Origin: Caulobacteraceae bacterium
GTDB lineage: Bacteria; Pseudomonadota; Alphaproteobacteria; Caulobacterales; Caulobacteraceae
Assembly: GCA_947478785.1 (NCBI GenBank)
Contig: CANJXI010000025.1
Coordinates: forward strand, 1-47,820
DNA length: 47,820 nt
Direction of reading: 5' to 3'
The position numbers were made by a program, and so were the translations under genes. The notes beneath the pieces are model-generated. The model saw only the letters and a list, made by a program, of their open reading frames with translations. It did no database searches and was not told the origin of the DNA. Below are positions 28,690-35,688 of this stretch, piece by piece; within the stretch, counting starts at the first letter, position 1, and each line of letters starts with the position of its first letter.

Positions 28690-29919
28690 ATGGCCCAGGC
28701 CGCCATGGCTAGAGGAACTGACCGTTTCGAGCGCAAACGCGTGGCGATCCTCGACGCCGCGACCGAGCTGTTGAACAGCCGTGGCGTGAAGGGCCTGACG
28801 CTGAGCGAGGCCGCCGCGGCGGTCGGCCTGTCGACCACCAGCGTCACCTACTATTTCAAGCGCAAGGACGACCTGGCCGCGGCCTGCATGCTGCGCGGCC
28901 TGGATGACCTGAACGTCATTGTCGACGAGGCGCTGGCCCCGGCCTCGCCCGAGGCGTGTCTGCGGGCGCTGATCGGCCTCTACTTCGACCGCCAGCGCGG
29001 CGCGGCGGTCGGCGAGGCGGCGGCCCTGCCGGCCTTCGCCGAAGTGCGCGCGCTGAACGACCCGCAGCGGAGCGAGGTGGTCGCCGCCCTGAGCCGGCTG
29101 TTCCGCAAGTTGCGCCAGATCTTCGACGCGCCGGAGCTCGCCTGGCTCTCGCGAGGCCGGAAAACGGCGCGGACCGCCATGGTGCTCGAACAGCTGTTCT
29201 GGGCGTCAGCCTGGTTGCCCAGACGCCAGCCCGATGACTACGGCCGGATCGGCGAACAGGTGTTCGACATCCTGGTTCGCGGCATGGCCGGCGAGGCGTC
29301 GCGCTGGGCGCCCATGCCCATCGCCATCGGCAAGCTCGCGCCGCGCGACCGGTCTGCGATGAGCCAGGAGACCTTCCTCCTGGCCGCCACCCGCCTGATC
29401 AACGCGCGGGGCTACCGCGGCGCCTCGGTGGACAAGATCTCGGCCGAACTCAACGTCACCAAGGGCAGCTTCTACCATCACAACGACGCCAAGGACGATC
29501 TGGTGACCGCCTGCTTCGACCGCACCTACGAGGTCATGACCCGCCTGCAGGGCCTGGCCATGGGCCTGGACGGCGATCAGTGGACGAAGCTGATCAGCGC
29601 CGGAGCCGCGGTCGCCGAATACCAGCTGTCGCCCCACGGTCCGCTGCTTCGGACGTCAGCGCTCACCGCCCTGCCTGAAGCCATCCGCGCGCCGCTGGTC
29701 GAGCAGTCCGAGCGGATCTCCGAGCGGTTCGCCACGATGGTCGCCGACGGGGTCTCCGAGGGCTCCATCCGCGCGGTGGATCCCTTCATCGCCGCCCAGA
29801 TGCTGAACGCCACCCTGAACGCCAGCGCCGAGCTTGGCTTCCTGCTGCCGGGGGTGAGCCAGAAGGCCGCGGCGGCGGTGTTCGTCCGGCCGCTGATGAC
29901 CGGCGTCTTCCAGAAATAG
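28690..29919 (+). CDS. Fused double TetR-family regulator
   Basis: This 409-residue protein is made of two complete TetR-like units in one chain. Unit one has its helix-turn-helix at about residues 36-57 (LTLSEAAAAVGLSTTSVTYYF) and its ligand domain to about 200. Unit two has its helix-turn-helix at about 246-268 (SVDKISAELNVTKGSFYHH) and a second ligand domain. Normal TetR proteins are about 200 residues and dimerise; here the dimer may be built into one chain, with two different DNA-binding surfaces. ATG 28690 has AGAAGGA upstream. It converges on a GPH-type transporter gene (four bases between stops) and may regulate the two transporters (inference). Confidence 0.87.
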   Translation: MAQAAMARGTDRFERKRVAILDAATELLNSRGVKGLTLSEAAAAVGLSTTSVTYYFKRKDDLAAACMLRGLDDLNVIVDEALAPASPEACLRALIGLYFDRQRGAAVGEAAALPAFAEVRALNDPQRSEVVAALSRLFRKLRQIFDAPELAWLSRGRKTARTAMVLEQLFWASAWLPRRQPDDYGRIGEQVFDILVRGMAGEASRWAPMPIAIGKLAPRDRSAMSQETFLLAATRLINARGYRGASVDKISAELNVTKGSFYHHNDAKDDLVTACFDRTYEVMTRLQGLAMGLDGDQWTKLISAGAAVAEYQLSPHGPLLRTSALTALPEAIRAPLVEQSERISERFATMVADGVSEGSIRAVDPFIAAQMLNATLNASAELGFLLPGVSQKAAAAVFVRPLMTGVFQK

Positions 29920-29923
29920 GATT

Positions 29924-31450
29924 TCAGGCGGGCTTGCCGGCCACTGTCGGCGCGCCGCCGACGGCCGGGCCCGGACCCCGTTCCTCCGCGCCCGCGGATT
30001 CGGTCTGGGCGGCCAGGGCGGCCGCCTCGCGCAGGCGCGCCAGGTTCTGCTCGTGGGTGGCGCGATCCATCCGGTGGAAGCTGAGCGCCACGATGGCCGC
30101 GCCATTCAGCGCGGCGATGCAGGGCAGATACAGGAGCGCCAAGTGGCGCAGGATGTCCGGATCGACCGAGCCCGTCTTGGCCCTCACGGGAAACGCCACC
30201 AGGGAGACCAGCGCGCCGGCGATGACCGAGCCCACCCCGGCCGTGACCTTCGGCACGAGGGTGTGGACCGCGAACAGCACCCCCTCCGAGCGGACGCCGG
30301 TCTTCACCTGCTGGTCCTCGATGACGTCGGAGACCATCGAGGTCATGATCACCACCGCCATCAGGCCGGTCGTCGCCTGCACCATCGCGTCGGCCAGCAG
30401 GAACACGTAGAGCGCGGTCGAGCCGTTTGGCGGCATGATCCCCAGCAGGCGCGCGGAGATCGGCAACATGCTGGCGATCATGGCCGTGGCCAGCAGGCTC
30501 ATCATCGCGGGCTTCTTGCCCACGGCCTTCGAGAGCATCGGCGCCAGCAGCACGCCCAGCACCGAGGCGCCCAGCGCGCCGGCCCCCAGGGGGCCGATCG
30601 CCTGCGGCTTCAGCGCCCACAGATGCAGCGTCCAGTAGGTGGACAGGGTGGTGGTGATGCCGGTCGCCACGCCGGTCAGGATATAGCTGCTCATCAGCAC
30701 CACCAGGCCGGGGTTGGTGAACACCCTGCCCATCTCGGCCAGCATCTGGCCGATGGAGGCCTTCCGCTCGGGCGGTCGGTGCAGGTAGCGAATCCGGCTG
30801 TGGGTGCTCAGGCTCGAGACCAGGATGAAGACGACCATCGCCACCGACCCGACGACGGCGAACTGGGCGTAACGCTCGCGGTTCAGGACCCCGAGCGGGT
30901 TGGCCGCGTCCTGCCGCAGGAACACCGAGTAGAGGACGATGTTGGCGATGGCGATCGCGGCGACCGCGAAGAAGGCGCGGTAGGCCATCAGGGCCGTGCG
31001 TTCGTGGTAGCCCGGCGCGAGCTCGGGCATCAATGCGGCCGAGGGCACCTCGAAGGCAGCCAACGAGGCCCTGACGAGGACCAGCAGGCCCACCGAATAG
31101 AACAGCAGGGCCGTTCCATCCAGGCCGTGCGGGGCGTGCCACAGGAGGTAGAAGAACCCGGCGGCCGGAATGGCCGAGGCGTACATGAACGGATGCCGCC
31201 GGCCCCACCGCGAGCGCAGGTTGTCCGACCACAATCCCACCAGGGGATCGAAGACCAGGTCGGCCATCAGCGAGGCGAGGATAGCCACTCCGACCCAGAT
31301 CGCCGGCAGCCCGATCACCTGGTTGAAGTAGAGCTGGAGGACGGCCGCGGAGAGGACGGCGGCGCTGACGCCGTAGGCGCCGGACCCGGCGCCGAAGGCA
31401 AGTTTCGTCAGACCGCTCAGCGGTGGCGATTCTAGCGCGACCCTGCTCAC
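29924..31450 (-). CDS. GPH-type (MFS) sugar:cation symporter, copy 1
   Basis: This membrane protein of about 508 residues has 12 predicted helices and belongs to the glycoside-pentoside-hexuronide:cation symporter branch. Diagnostic parts are FDPLVGLWSDNLRSRWGRRHPFMYASA in the first cytoplasmic loop (Asp and Arg/Lys motif), ELAPGYHERTALMAYR and the centre LRQDAANPLGVLN. Its closest relative in the window is the next gene upstream, with which it shares these blocks almost exactly, so the two are duplicates. The start appears to be GTG 31450 without a clear ribosome site. The substrate is unknown; glycosides or steroid- or terpene-like compounds are possible. Confidence 0.85.
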   Translation of the reverse strand: MSRVALESPPLSGLTKLAFGAGSGAYGVSAAVLSAAVLQLYFNQVIGLPAIWVGVAILASLMADLVFDPLVGLWSDNLRSRWGRRHPFMYASAIPAAGFFYLLWHAPHGLDGTALLFYSVGLLVLVRASLAAFEVPSAALMPELAPGYHERTALMAYRAFFAVAAIAIANIVLYSVFLRQDAANPLGVLNRERYAQFAVVGSVAMVVFILVSSLSTHSRIRYLHRPPERKASIGQMLAEMGRVFTNPGLVVLMSSYILTGVATGITTTLSTYWTLHLWALKPQAIGPLGAGALGASVLGVLLAPMLSKAVGKKPAMMSLLATAMIASMLPISARLLGIMPPNGSTALYVFLLADAMVQATTGLMAVVIMTSMVSDVIEDQQVKTGVRSEGVLFAVHTLVPKVTAGVGSVIAGALVSLVAFPVRAKTGSVDPDILRHLALLYLPCIAALNGAAIVALSFHRMDRATHEQNLARLREAAALAAQTESAGAEERGPGPAVGGAPTVAGKPA

Positions 31451-31573
31451 CAGAGCGCGACCCGCGCATGGGGGACCCGAACGCCGTGCGTCATCTGTTT
31501 CCTCCAGCCGCTATCTTGCGGCTTGTGGAGCGTGCGCCCGGCCGAGCCGTCCGCCGCCGCCTTTAGAGGAGGT

Positions 31574-31625
31574 TGCGGGACCCCCACGGAGCCGTCAACG
31601 AATAACTTTTTGCAGTTTCGAAACG
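31574..31625 (-). promoter_or_regulatory. Shared 52-base upstream block, copy 1
   Basis: In plus-strand order the block has TGCGGGA (31574), a 12-base variable spacer, CGTCAACG (31593), ATA, TTT-GCA and GAAACG (31620). The block at 33268-33319 repeats these with identical spacing. On the minus strand it contains TTGACG, which may be a -35 element. It lies 124 bases upstream of transporter copy 1 and includes the palindrome GTTTCGAAAC (31615-31624). Confidence 0.6.
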
Positions 31626-31646
31626 GCTAGACCCTTCTTCTAAGGT

Positions 31647-33149
31647 TTAGATCCGTTGCACCGTCGCGGCTGGGTCGGCGGTGAGTCCGGTCTCATCGGC
31701 CATCGCCGCGGCCTCGCTCAGCCGCTCGAGGTTGCGCTCATGGGCCTGCCGGTCGAGCCCGTAGAACAGCAGCACCGCGACCGAACCGCCGTTGAAGACC
31801 ACGAGGCATGGCAGATAGAGGAGCGCCAGGTGGCGCACGATGGCGGGATCGACCGTTCCCGGGACGGCGTGGGCCGGGAAGCCGACGAAGGTGAGGATCG
31901 CCCCGCCGACGAAGGCGCCGAATCCCAGGGTGAACTTGGACACCAGTCCATTGGCCGCGAACAGCAGGCCTTCGGACCGCGCGCCGCTCTGGGCGGCGTG
32001 GTCGGTGGCGACGTCGGCGATCATCGAGTGCAGGATCACCACGCCCATCAGGCCGAGCGCGCCGGCCACAACCACGTCAGCGAACAGCAGGCCGTAGACC
32101 AGCGACGAGCCGTTGGCCGGGATCACCCCCAGCAGCCAGCCCGCGATGGGCAGCAGTCCGGTGACCACAGAGATGGTCATGAGCAGGATCATCGCCGTCT
32201 TCTTGCCGAACCGCCGGGCGATCAGCGGGGCGAGCACGATGCCGATGACCGAGGCCAGGAGGCCGCCCCCGCTGAGCGGCCCGATGGCCTGGGACTTCAG
32301 ATGCCACAGGTGCAGATAGAAATAACTGGAGAGCGCCGAGGTGACGCCCGCGCCGGCGCCGCCCAGCAGGCCGGACGCCATCACCACCACCAGGCCCTTG
32401 TGGGTGATGGCGCTCAGCACCTCGCGGACGATCTGCCGCGCCGACATGACGACCGCCGCCGGCTGATGGAGGTATTGGATCCGCCCATGGGTGGCCGCGG
32501 TCGAGGCCATGATGCAGACGAAGACCACCACCGAGAACACGCTCGCGAACTGGGCGTACCGCGCGCCGTTGAGCACCCCCAGCGGGTTGGCCGCGTCCTG
32601 CCGCAGGAAGACCGTGTAGAGCAGGATGCTGACCACCGCGATCGACGCGATGCCGAAGAAGATCCGGTAAGCAATCAGCCCCGTGCGCTCGTTGTAGTCG
32701 GGCGCCAGTTCCGGCGCGAGGGCCGAGGAGGCGATGTCGTAGCTGGCCACCGAGATGCGAAGGCCGACCAGCATGACGACGGCCAGCGCCATGGTCTCGC
32801 CCGGCTCAAGGCCCTGGGGGGCGTGCCAGATCAGATAGAGGAACACCGCCGCCGGCAGGGCGGAGGCGTACATGAACGGGTGACGCCGGCCCCAGCGGGA
32901 GCGGAAGTGATCCGACCAGTACCCGATCAGCGGATCGAGTATGACGTCGGCGATCAGCGACACCATGATCGCAGCGCCGACCAGGATCGCCGGCACGCCC
33001 AGCACCTGGTTGAAGTAGAGCTGCAGGATCGAGCCGCCCAGCGCCGCGGTGATGACCCCGTTGGCGACCGATCCCAGGCCGTAGGAGAATTTCAGCGGGA
33101 TGCCGAGGGGTGGCGGCGCGCCCGCGCCCCGAACGGGACTGGCGCTCAT
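31647..33149 (-). CDS. GPH-type (MFS) sugar:cation symporter, copy 2
   Basis: This protein of about 500 residues has 12 predicted membrane helices and is closely similar to copy 1 along its whole length: FRSRWGRRHPFMYASALPAA, ELAPDYNERTGLIAYR, FLRQDAANPLGVLN and VDPAIVRHLALLYLPC. ATG 33149 was chosen because helix 1 follows soon after; the frame is open to 33464 but the extra sequence is Arg-rich and unlike a protein N-terminus. The 196-base gap to copy 1 holds a regulatory block that also occurs upstream of this gene, so each copy seems to have its own promoter. The substrate is unknown. Confidence 0.85.
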   Translation of the reverse strand: MSASPVRGAGAPPPLGIPLKFSYGLGSVANGVITAALGGSILQLYFNQVLGVPAILVGAAIMVSLIADVILDPLIGYWSDHFRSRWGRRHPFMYASALPAAVFLYLIWHAPQGLEPGETMALAVVMLVGLRISVASYDIASSALAPELAPDYNERTGLIAYRIFFGIASIAVVSILLYTVFLRQDAANPLGVLNGARYAQFASVFSVVVFVCIMASTAATHGRIQYLHQPAAVVMSARQIVREVLSAITHKGLVVVMASGLLGGAGAGVTSALSSYFYLHLWHLKSQAIGPLSGGGLLASVIGIVLAPLIARRFGKKTAMILLMTISVVTGLLPIAGWLLGVIPANGSSLVYGLLFADVVVAGALGLMGVVILHSMIADVATDHAAQSGARSEGLLFAANGLVSKFTLGFGAFVGGAILTFVGFPAHAVPGTVDPAIVRHLALLYLPCLVVFNGGSVAVLLFYGLDRQAHERNLERLSEAAAMADETGLTADPAATVQRI

Positions 33150-33267
33150 GGCGCCATGCGCCGGTCGCGAGAACCGCCGTCGGCCATCCTGATCTCCCCT
33201 GCCCCGCTCGCGGCGATGTCCGACAGCCTGGACAGCCGCCGGTTCCCCGTTCCCTGGTCTTCGAGCG

Positions 33268-33319
33268 TGCGGGAGCTCCGCCAGGGCGTCAACGCATATC
33301 GGTTTGCAACGCCGAAACG
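33268..33319 (-). promoter_or_regulatory. Shared 52-base upstream block, copy 2
   Basis: TGCGGGA (33268), a 12-base spacer, CGTCAACG (33287), ATA, GTTTGCA (33302) and GAAACG (33314) match the copy at 31574-31625 in order and spacing. It lies 119 bases upstream of transporter copy 2 and 18 bases past the stop of the quinone oxidoreductase gene. Confidence 0.6.
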
Positions 33320-33337
33320 CGGCGCGTCCCGGGGAGC

Positions 33338-34315
33338 CTAGTCCGCCAGCAGCACGATTTTTCCGACGTGGTCGCCGGCCTCGAGATAGGCCTGCGCCTT
33401 GCCCGCCTCGGCCAGCGGGAAGGTGCGGTCTATGCGGGGCGTCAGCCGGCCGGCCTCGATCCACGGCCAGACCACGCGCTCCACCTCCGCCGCCAGCCGG
33501 GCCTTCTCGTCGGCGGGGCGCGGGCGAAGGGTGGAGCCGGTGATCACCGCGCGCTTCTGCATCAGGCGGAAAATCGGCAGGCTGACCTCGCCGCCGCCGA
33601 GCGCGGCGATGAACACGATCCGGCCCCCGGTCTTCAGGGCGTCCAGGTTCCTGGCGAAATAGTCGCCGCCGACCATGTCCAGCACCACGTCGACGCCACC
33701 CTCGCGCGCGGCGACCTGGGCGAAGTCCTCGGCCGAGGTGTCGATGGCGATGTCGGCGCCCAGCGCCCTGGCCGCCTGCGCCTTGGCCGCGCCGCGCGCC
33801 GTGGCGATCACCTTCGCGCCGGCCGCCTTACCCATCTGGATGGCCGTGGTCCCGATGCCGGACGTCGCGCCGTGCACCAGCAGGGTCTCCCCGGCCTTCA
33901 GCGCCCCGTGCTCGAAGACGTTGGCATAGACGGTGAACACCGTCTCGGGCAGGGCCGCGGCCTGGGTGAAATCCAGTCCCTTGGGGATCGGCAGCGCATG
34001 GCGCGCGTCGCAGACGGCGTATTCCGCGTAGCCGCCGCCGCCCAGCAGCGCGCAGACCCGGTCGCCCGCCTGCCAGCGTCCGGCCGCCTGGACGACCTCG
34101 CCGGCCACCTCCAGCCCCATGGTGTCGGGCGCGCCCGGCGGCGGCGGATAGGCCCCCTGCCGCTGCATCAGGTCGGGCCGGTTGACGCCCGCCGCCCTCA
34201 CCCGGATCAGCACTTGGCCAGGGCCGGGCGCGGGCCGCGGAATCTGGATGGCGCGCACCGCCTCGGCCGGCCCCTTGCCGCCCTCGACGCCGATGGCGGT
34301 CATGGTCTGGCTCAT
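33338..34315 (-). CDS. NAD(P)H:quinone oxidoreductase, PIG3/QOR type
   Basis: This 325-residue protein is a medium-chain reductase without zinc ligands. It has the quinone-reductase segment VLIRVRAAGVNRPDLMQRQGAYPPPPGAPD, the nucleotide-binding LLVHGATSGIGTTAIQMGKAAGAKVIATA and the C-terminal AQAYLEAGDHVGKIVL. It matches the PIG3 (TP53I3) subfamily of NAD(P)H quinone oxidoreductases. It would reduce quinones with NADPH in the cytosol. It is divergent from the DUF1192 and rcdA genes, a neighbourhood I remember from Caulobacter-type genomes. Confidence 0.9.
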   Translation of the reverse strand: MSQTMTAIGVEGGKGPAEAVRAIQIPRPAPGPGQVLIRVRAAGVNRPDLMQRQGAYPPPPGAPDTMGLEVAGEVVQAAGRWQAGDRVCALLGGGGYAEYAVCDARHALPIPKGLDFTQAAALPETVFTVYANVFEHGALKAGETLLVHGATSGIGTTAIQMGKAAGAKVIATARGAAKAQAARALGADIAIDTSAEDFAQVAAREGGVDVVLDMVGGDYFARNLDALKTGGRIVFIAALGGGEVSLPIFRLMQKRAVITGSTLRPRPADEKARLAAEVERVVWPWIEAGRLTPRIDRTFPLAEAGKAQAYLEAGDHVGKIVLLAD

Positions 34316-34397
34316 GCGGGGCTCCCGTTAATCTTGCGCTCAAGCGCCTTGCGGGGTTGGATAGCGCGCTCGCCGGGGGTCGGAAAGGAGGCTCGTC

Positions 34398-34607
34398 ATG
34401 GAAGAACCTGCTGAAGTCCGGATCGTGCGCGGCCAGCGCCTGACAGAGGCGGTCCGCGAGGACCTGGAACTGTTCGGCGTCTCGGAACTGGAGGAGCGGA
34501 TCGCGGTGCTGACCGCCGAGATCGCCCGCGTCCAGGCGCAGATCGAGCGCAAGCGCGCGGGACGCGCGGCGGCGGACGCCCTATTTTCGTCGGGCTCTTC
34601 AGCGTAA
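34398..34607 (+). CDS. DUF1192 family protein
   Basis: This 69-residue soluble protein has a short, strongly helical region (VSELEERIAVLTAEIARVQAQIERKRAGRAAADALF) likely to form a coiled coil. It matches DUF1192, a small family of alphaproteobacteria usually found beside the DUF1465 (RcdA) gene. ATG 34398 has GGAAAGGAGG just upstream, a strong ribosome site. The gap of 104 bases to rcdA contains a sigma-54 promoter, so rcdA need not depend on this gene's promoter. Confidence 0.88.
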   Translation: MEEPAEVRIVRGQRLTEAVREDLELFGVSELEERIAVLTAEIARVQAQIERKRAGRAAADALFSSGSSA

Positions 34608-34617
34608 ACTGCTTTTT

Positions 34618-34668
34618 GACCCTTGGGCCAAATTGGCTGGCACGAGGGTTGCACACGGACCAAGGGTC
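34618..34668 (+). repeat. Nine-base inverted repeat around the rcdA promoter
   Basis: GACCCTTGG (34618-34626) and CCAAGGGTC (34660-34668) are exact reverse complements. They flank the sigma-54 elements, and the right arm covers the expected transcription start near 34664. They could form an operator pair or a looped structure. Confidence 0.6.
34638..34653 (+). promoter_or_regulatory. Sigma-54 (RpoN) promoter of rcdA
   Basis: TGGCACGAGGGTTGCA matches the RpoN consensus TGGCACG-N4-TTGCW at every fixed position, with the GG and GC dinucleotides ten bases apart. It lies about 59 bases upstream of the rcdA start on the same strand, in a non-coding gap. Sigma-54 promoters need an enhancer-binding activator such as FlbD or TacA. 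Confidence 0.75.
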
Positions 34669-34711
34669 GATGTTGCGCGGGTCACGCGGCGGGAAATGAG
34701 CTGACGATCGC

Positions 34712-35227
34712 ATGAGTATTCCACACGCCCCTTCAGCGCCCTGGCGCGTCGAGGTCATCCAGGACTTCGCCCGCTCGGAGCTCTTCCAGCGCACCTTCCA
34801 GGAAGGCATGGACCTGGTGGAGGAGACCGCGTCCTATCTGGACGGCTCCGGCCGCCAGTCCTCCAAGCTGCTGTCGCGCAACGCCGCACTGTCCTACGCC
34901 TCGGAGAGCATGCGGCTGACCACGCGGCTGATGCAGGTGGCCTCCTGGCTGCTGGTGCAGCGCGCCGTGCGCGAGGGCGACATGCCGGCCGACGCGGCCT
35001 GCGAAGACCGCTACCGGCTCTCGGCCGAGGACGTCTGCCGCGCGCCCAACGCCGCGGCCGGCGAGGACCTGCCGCCCGAGCTGATGGTGCTGCTCGACCG
35101 GTCAGAACGGCTCTATGAACGCGTCCGCCACCTCGACAAGCGGATGTACGTCGAGAACGACACCGTCGAGACGCCGCACCCCGTGCTGTCCCAGATGGAT
35201 CGCCTGAAGACCGCCTTCGGGATCTGA
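34712..35227 (+). CDS. rcdA: RcdA-like regulator of CtrA degradation (DUF1465)
   Basis: RcdA is an adaptor that, with CpdR and PopA, delivers the master cell-cycle regulator CtrA to ClpXP at the cell pole of Caulobacter. The 171-residue protein matches the family's size and pattern: VEVIQDFARSELFQRTFQEGMDLVEETASYLDG, ASESMRLTTRLMQVASWLLVQRAVREGD and DRSERLYERVRHLDKRMY, a helical bundle. It is followed by a strong bidirectional terminator and the convergent rpmE gene. A sigma-54 promoter precedes it, which suggests regulation tied to polar development. Confidence 0.92.
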   Translation: MSIPHAPSAPWRVEVIQDFARSELFQRTFQEGMDLVEETASYLDGSGRQSSKLLSRNAALSYASESMRLTTRLMQVASWLLVQRAVREGDMPADAACEDRYRLSAEDVCRAPNAAAGEDLPPELMVLLDRSERLYERVRHLDKRMYVENDTVETPHPVLSQMDRLKTAFGI

Positions 35228-35259
35228 ACCAGGCCAGATCGCCGACGACGCCCGGGCAA

Positions 35260-35299
35260 ACGAAAACGCCGCGGAGATCGCTCCCCGCGGCGTTTTCGT
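35260..35299. terminator. Bidirectional terminator between rcdA and rpmE
   Basis: A perfect 15-base stem (35260-35274 with 35285-35299) has a ten-base loop. ACGAAAACG on the outside gives TTTTCGT on both strands. It serves the convergent rcdA and rpmE genes. Confidence 0.85.
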
Positions 35300-35311
35300 A
35301 TGGGGGCCTGG

Positions 35312-35331
35312 ATCCCCGCTTGCGCGGGGAT
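35312..35331. repeat. Small palindromic element
   Basis: ATCCCCGC (35312-35319) and GCGGGGAT (35324-35331) flank a TTGC loop and continue into GA. The type GGATCCCCGC-loop-GCGGGGATGA is, as I recall, a common dispersed intergenic repeat in Caulobacterales; compare the element at 14567-14616. Confidence 0.5.
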
Positions 35332-35345
35332 GAGTCGCTACGCGC

Positions 35346-35570
35346 TTATTTCCGCGTGAAGGCGCCGAACTTGGCGTTGAAGCGCGAGACGCGGCCGCCG
35401 CGGTCCAGCATGTGGTGCCCGCCGCCGGTCCAGGCCGGGTGGGTCTTCGGATCGATGTCGAGGTTCAGCGTCGCGCCTTCCTTCCCGTAGGTGGAGCGCG
35501 TCTGGTAGCTCGTGCCGTCGGTCATCACCACGGTGATGAAATGGTAGTCGGGGTGGGTGTCTTGTTTCAT
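35346..35570 (-). CDS. rpmE: 50S ribosomal protein L31
   Basis: L31 (bL31) bridges the two ribosomal subunits. The 74-residue sequence [32 protein letters not shown] with [14 protein letters not shown] is the typical alphaproteobacterial form. It has no cysteines, so it is the zinc-free (C-minus) type. It is divergent from the ABC transporter gene and ends at the bidirectional terminator. Confidence 0.96.
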   Translation of the reverse strand: MKQDTHPDYHFITVVMTDGTSYQTRSTYGKEGATLNLDIDPKTHPAWTGGGHHMLDRGGRVSRFNAKFGAFTRK

Positions 35571-35688
35571 CTCACGGGCATCCGACTTAAAGGAGCGGCA
35601 GTCATAAGGACGAGCCTGCCGAACAGGGCGGGCGCGACGGAGCGCCGCCTATACAGAAAAGGCGGTTCAGGGGCAAGGGCGCGAGTTT

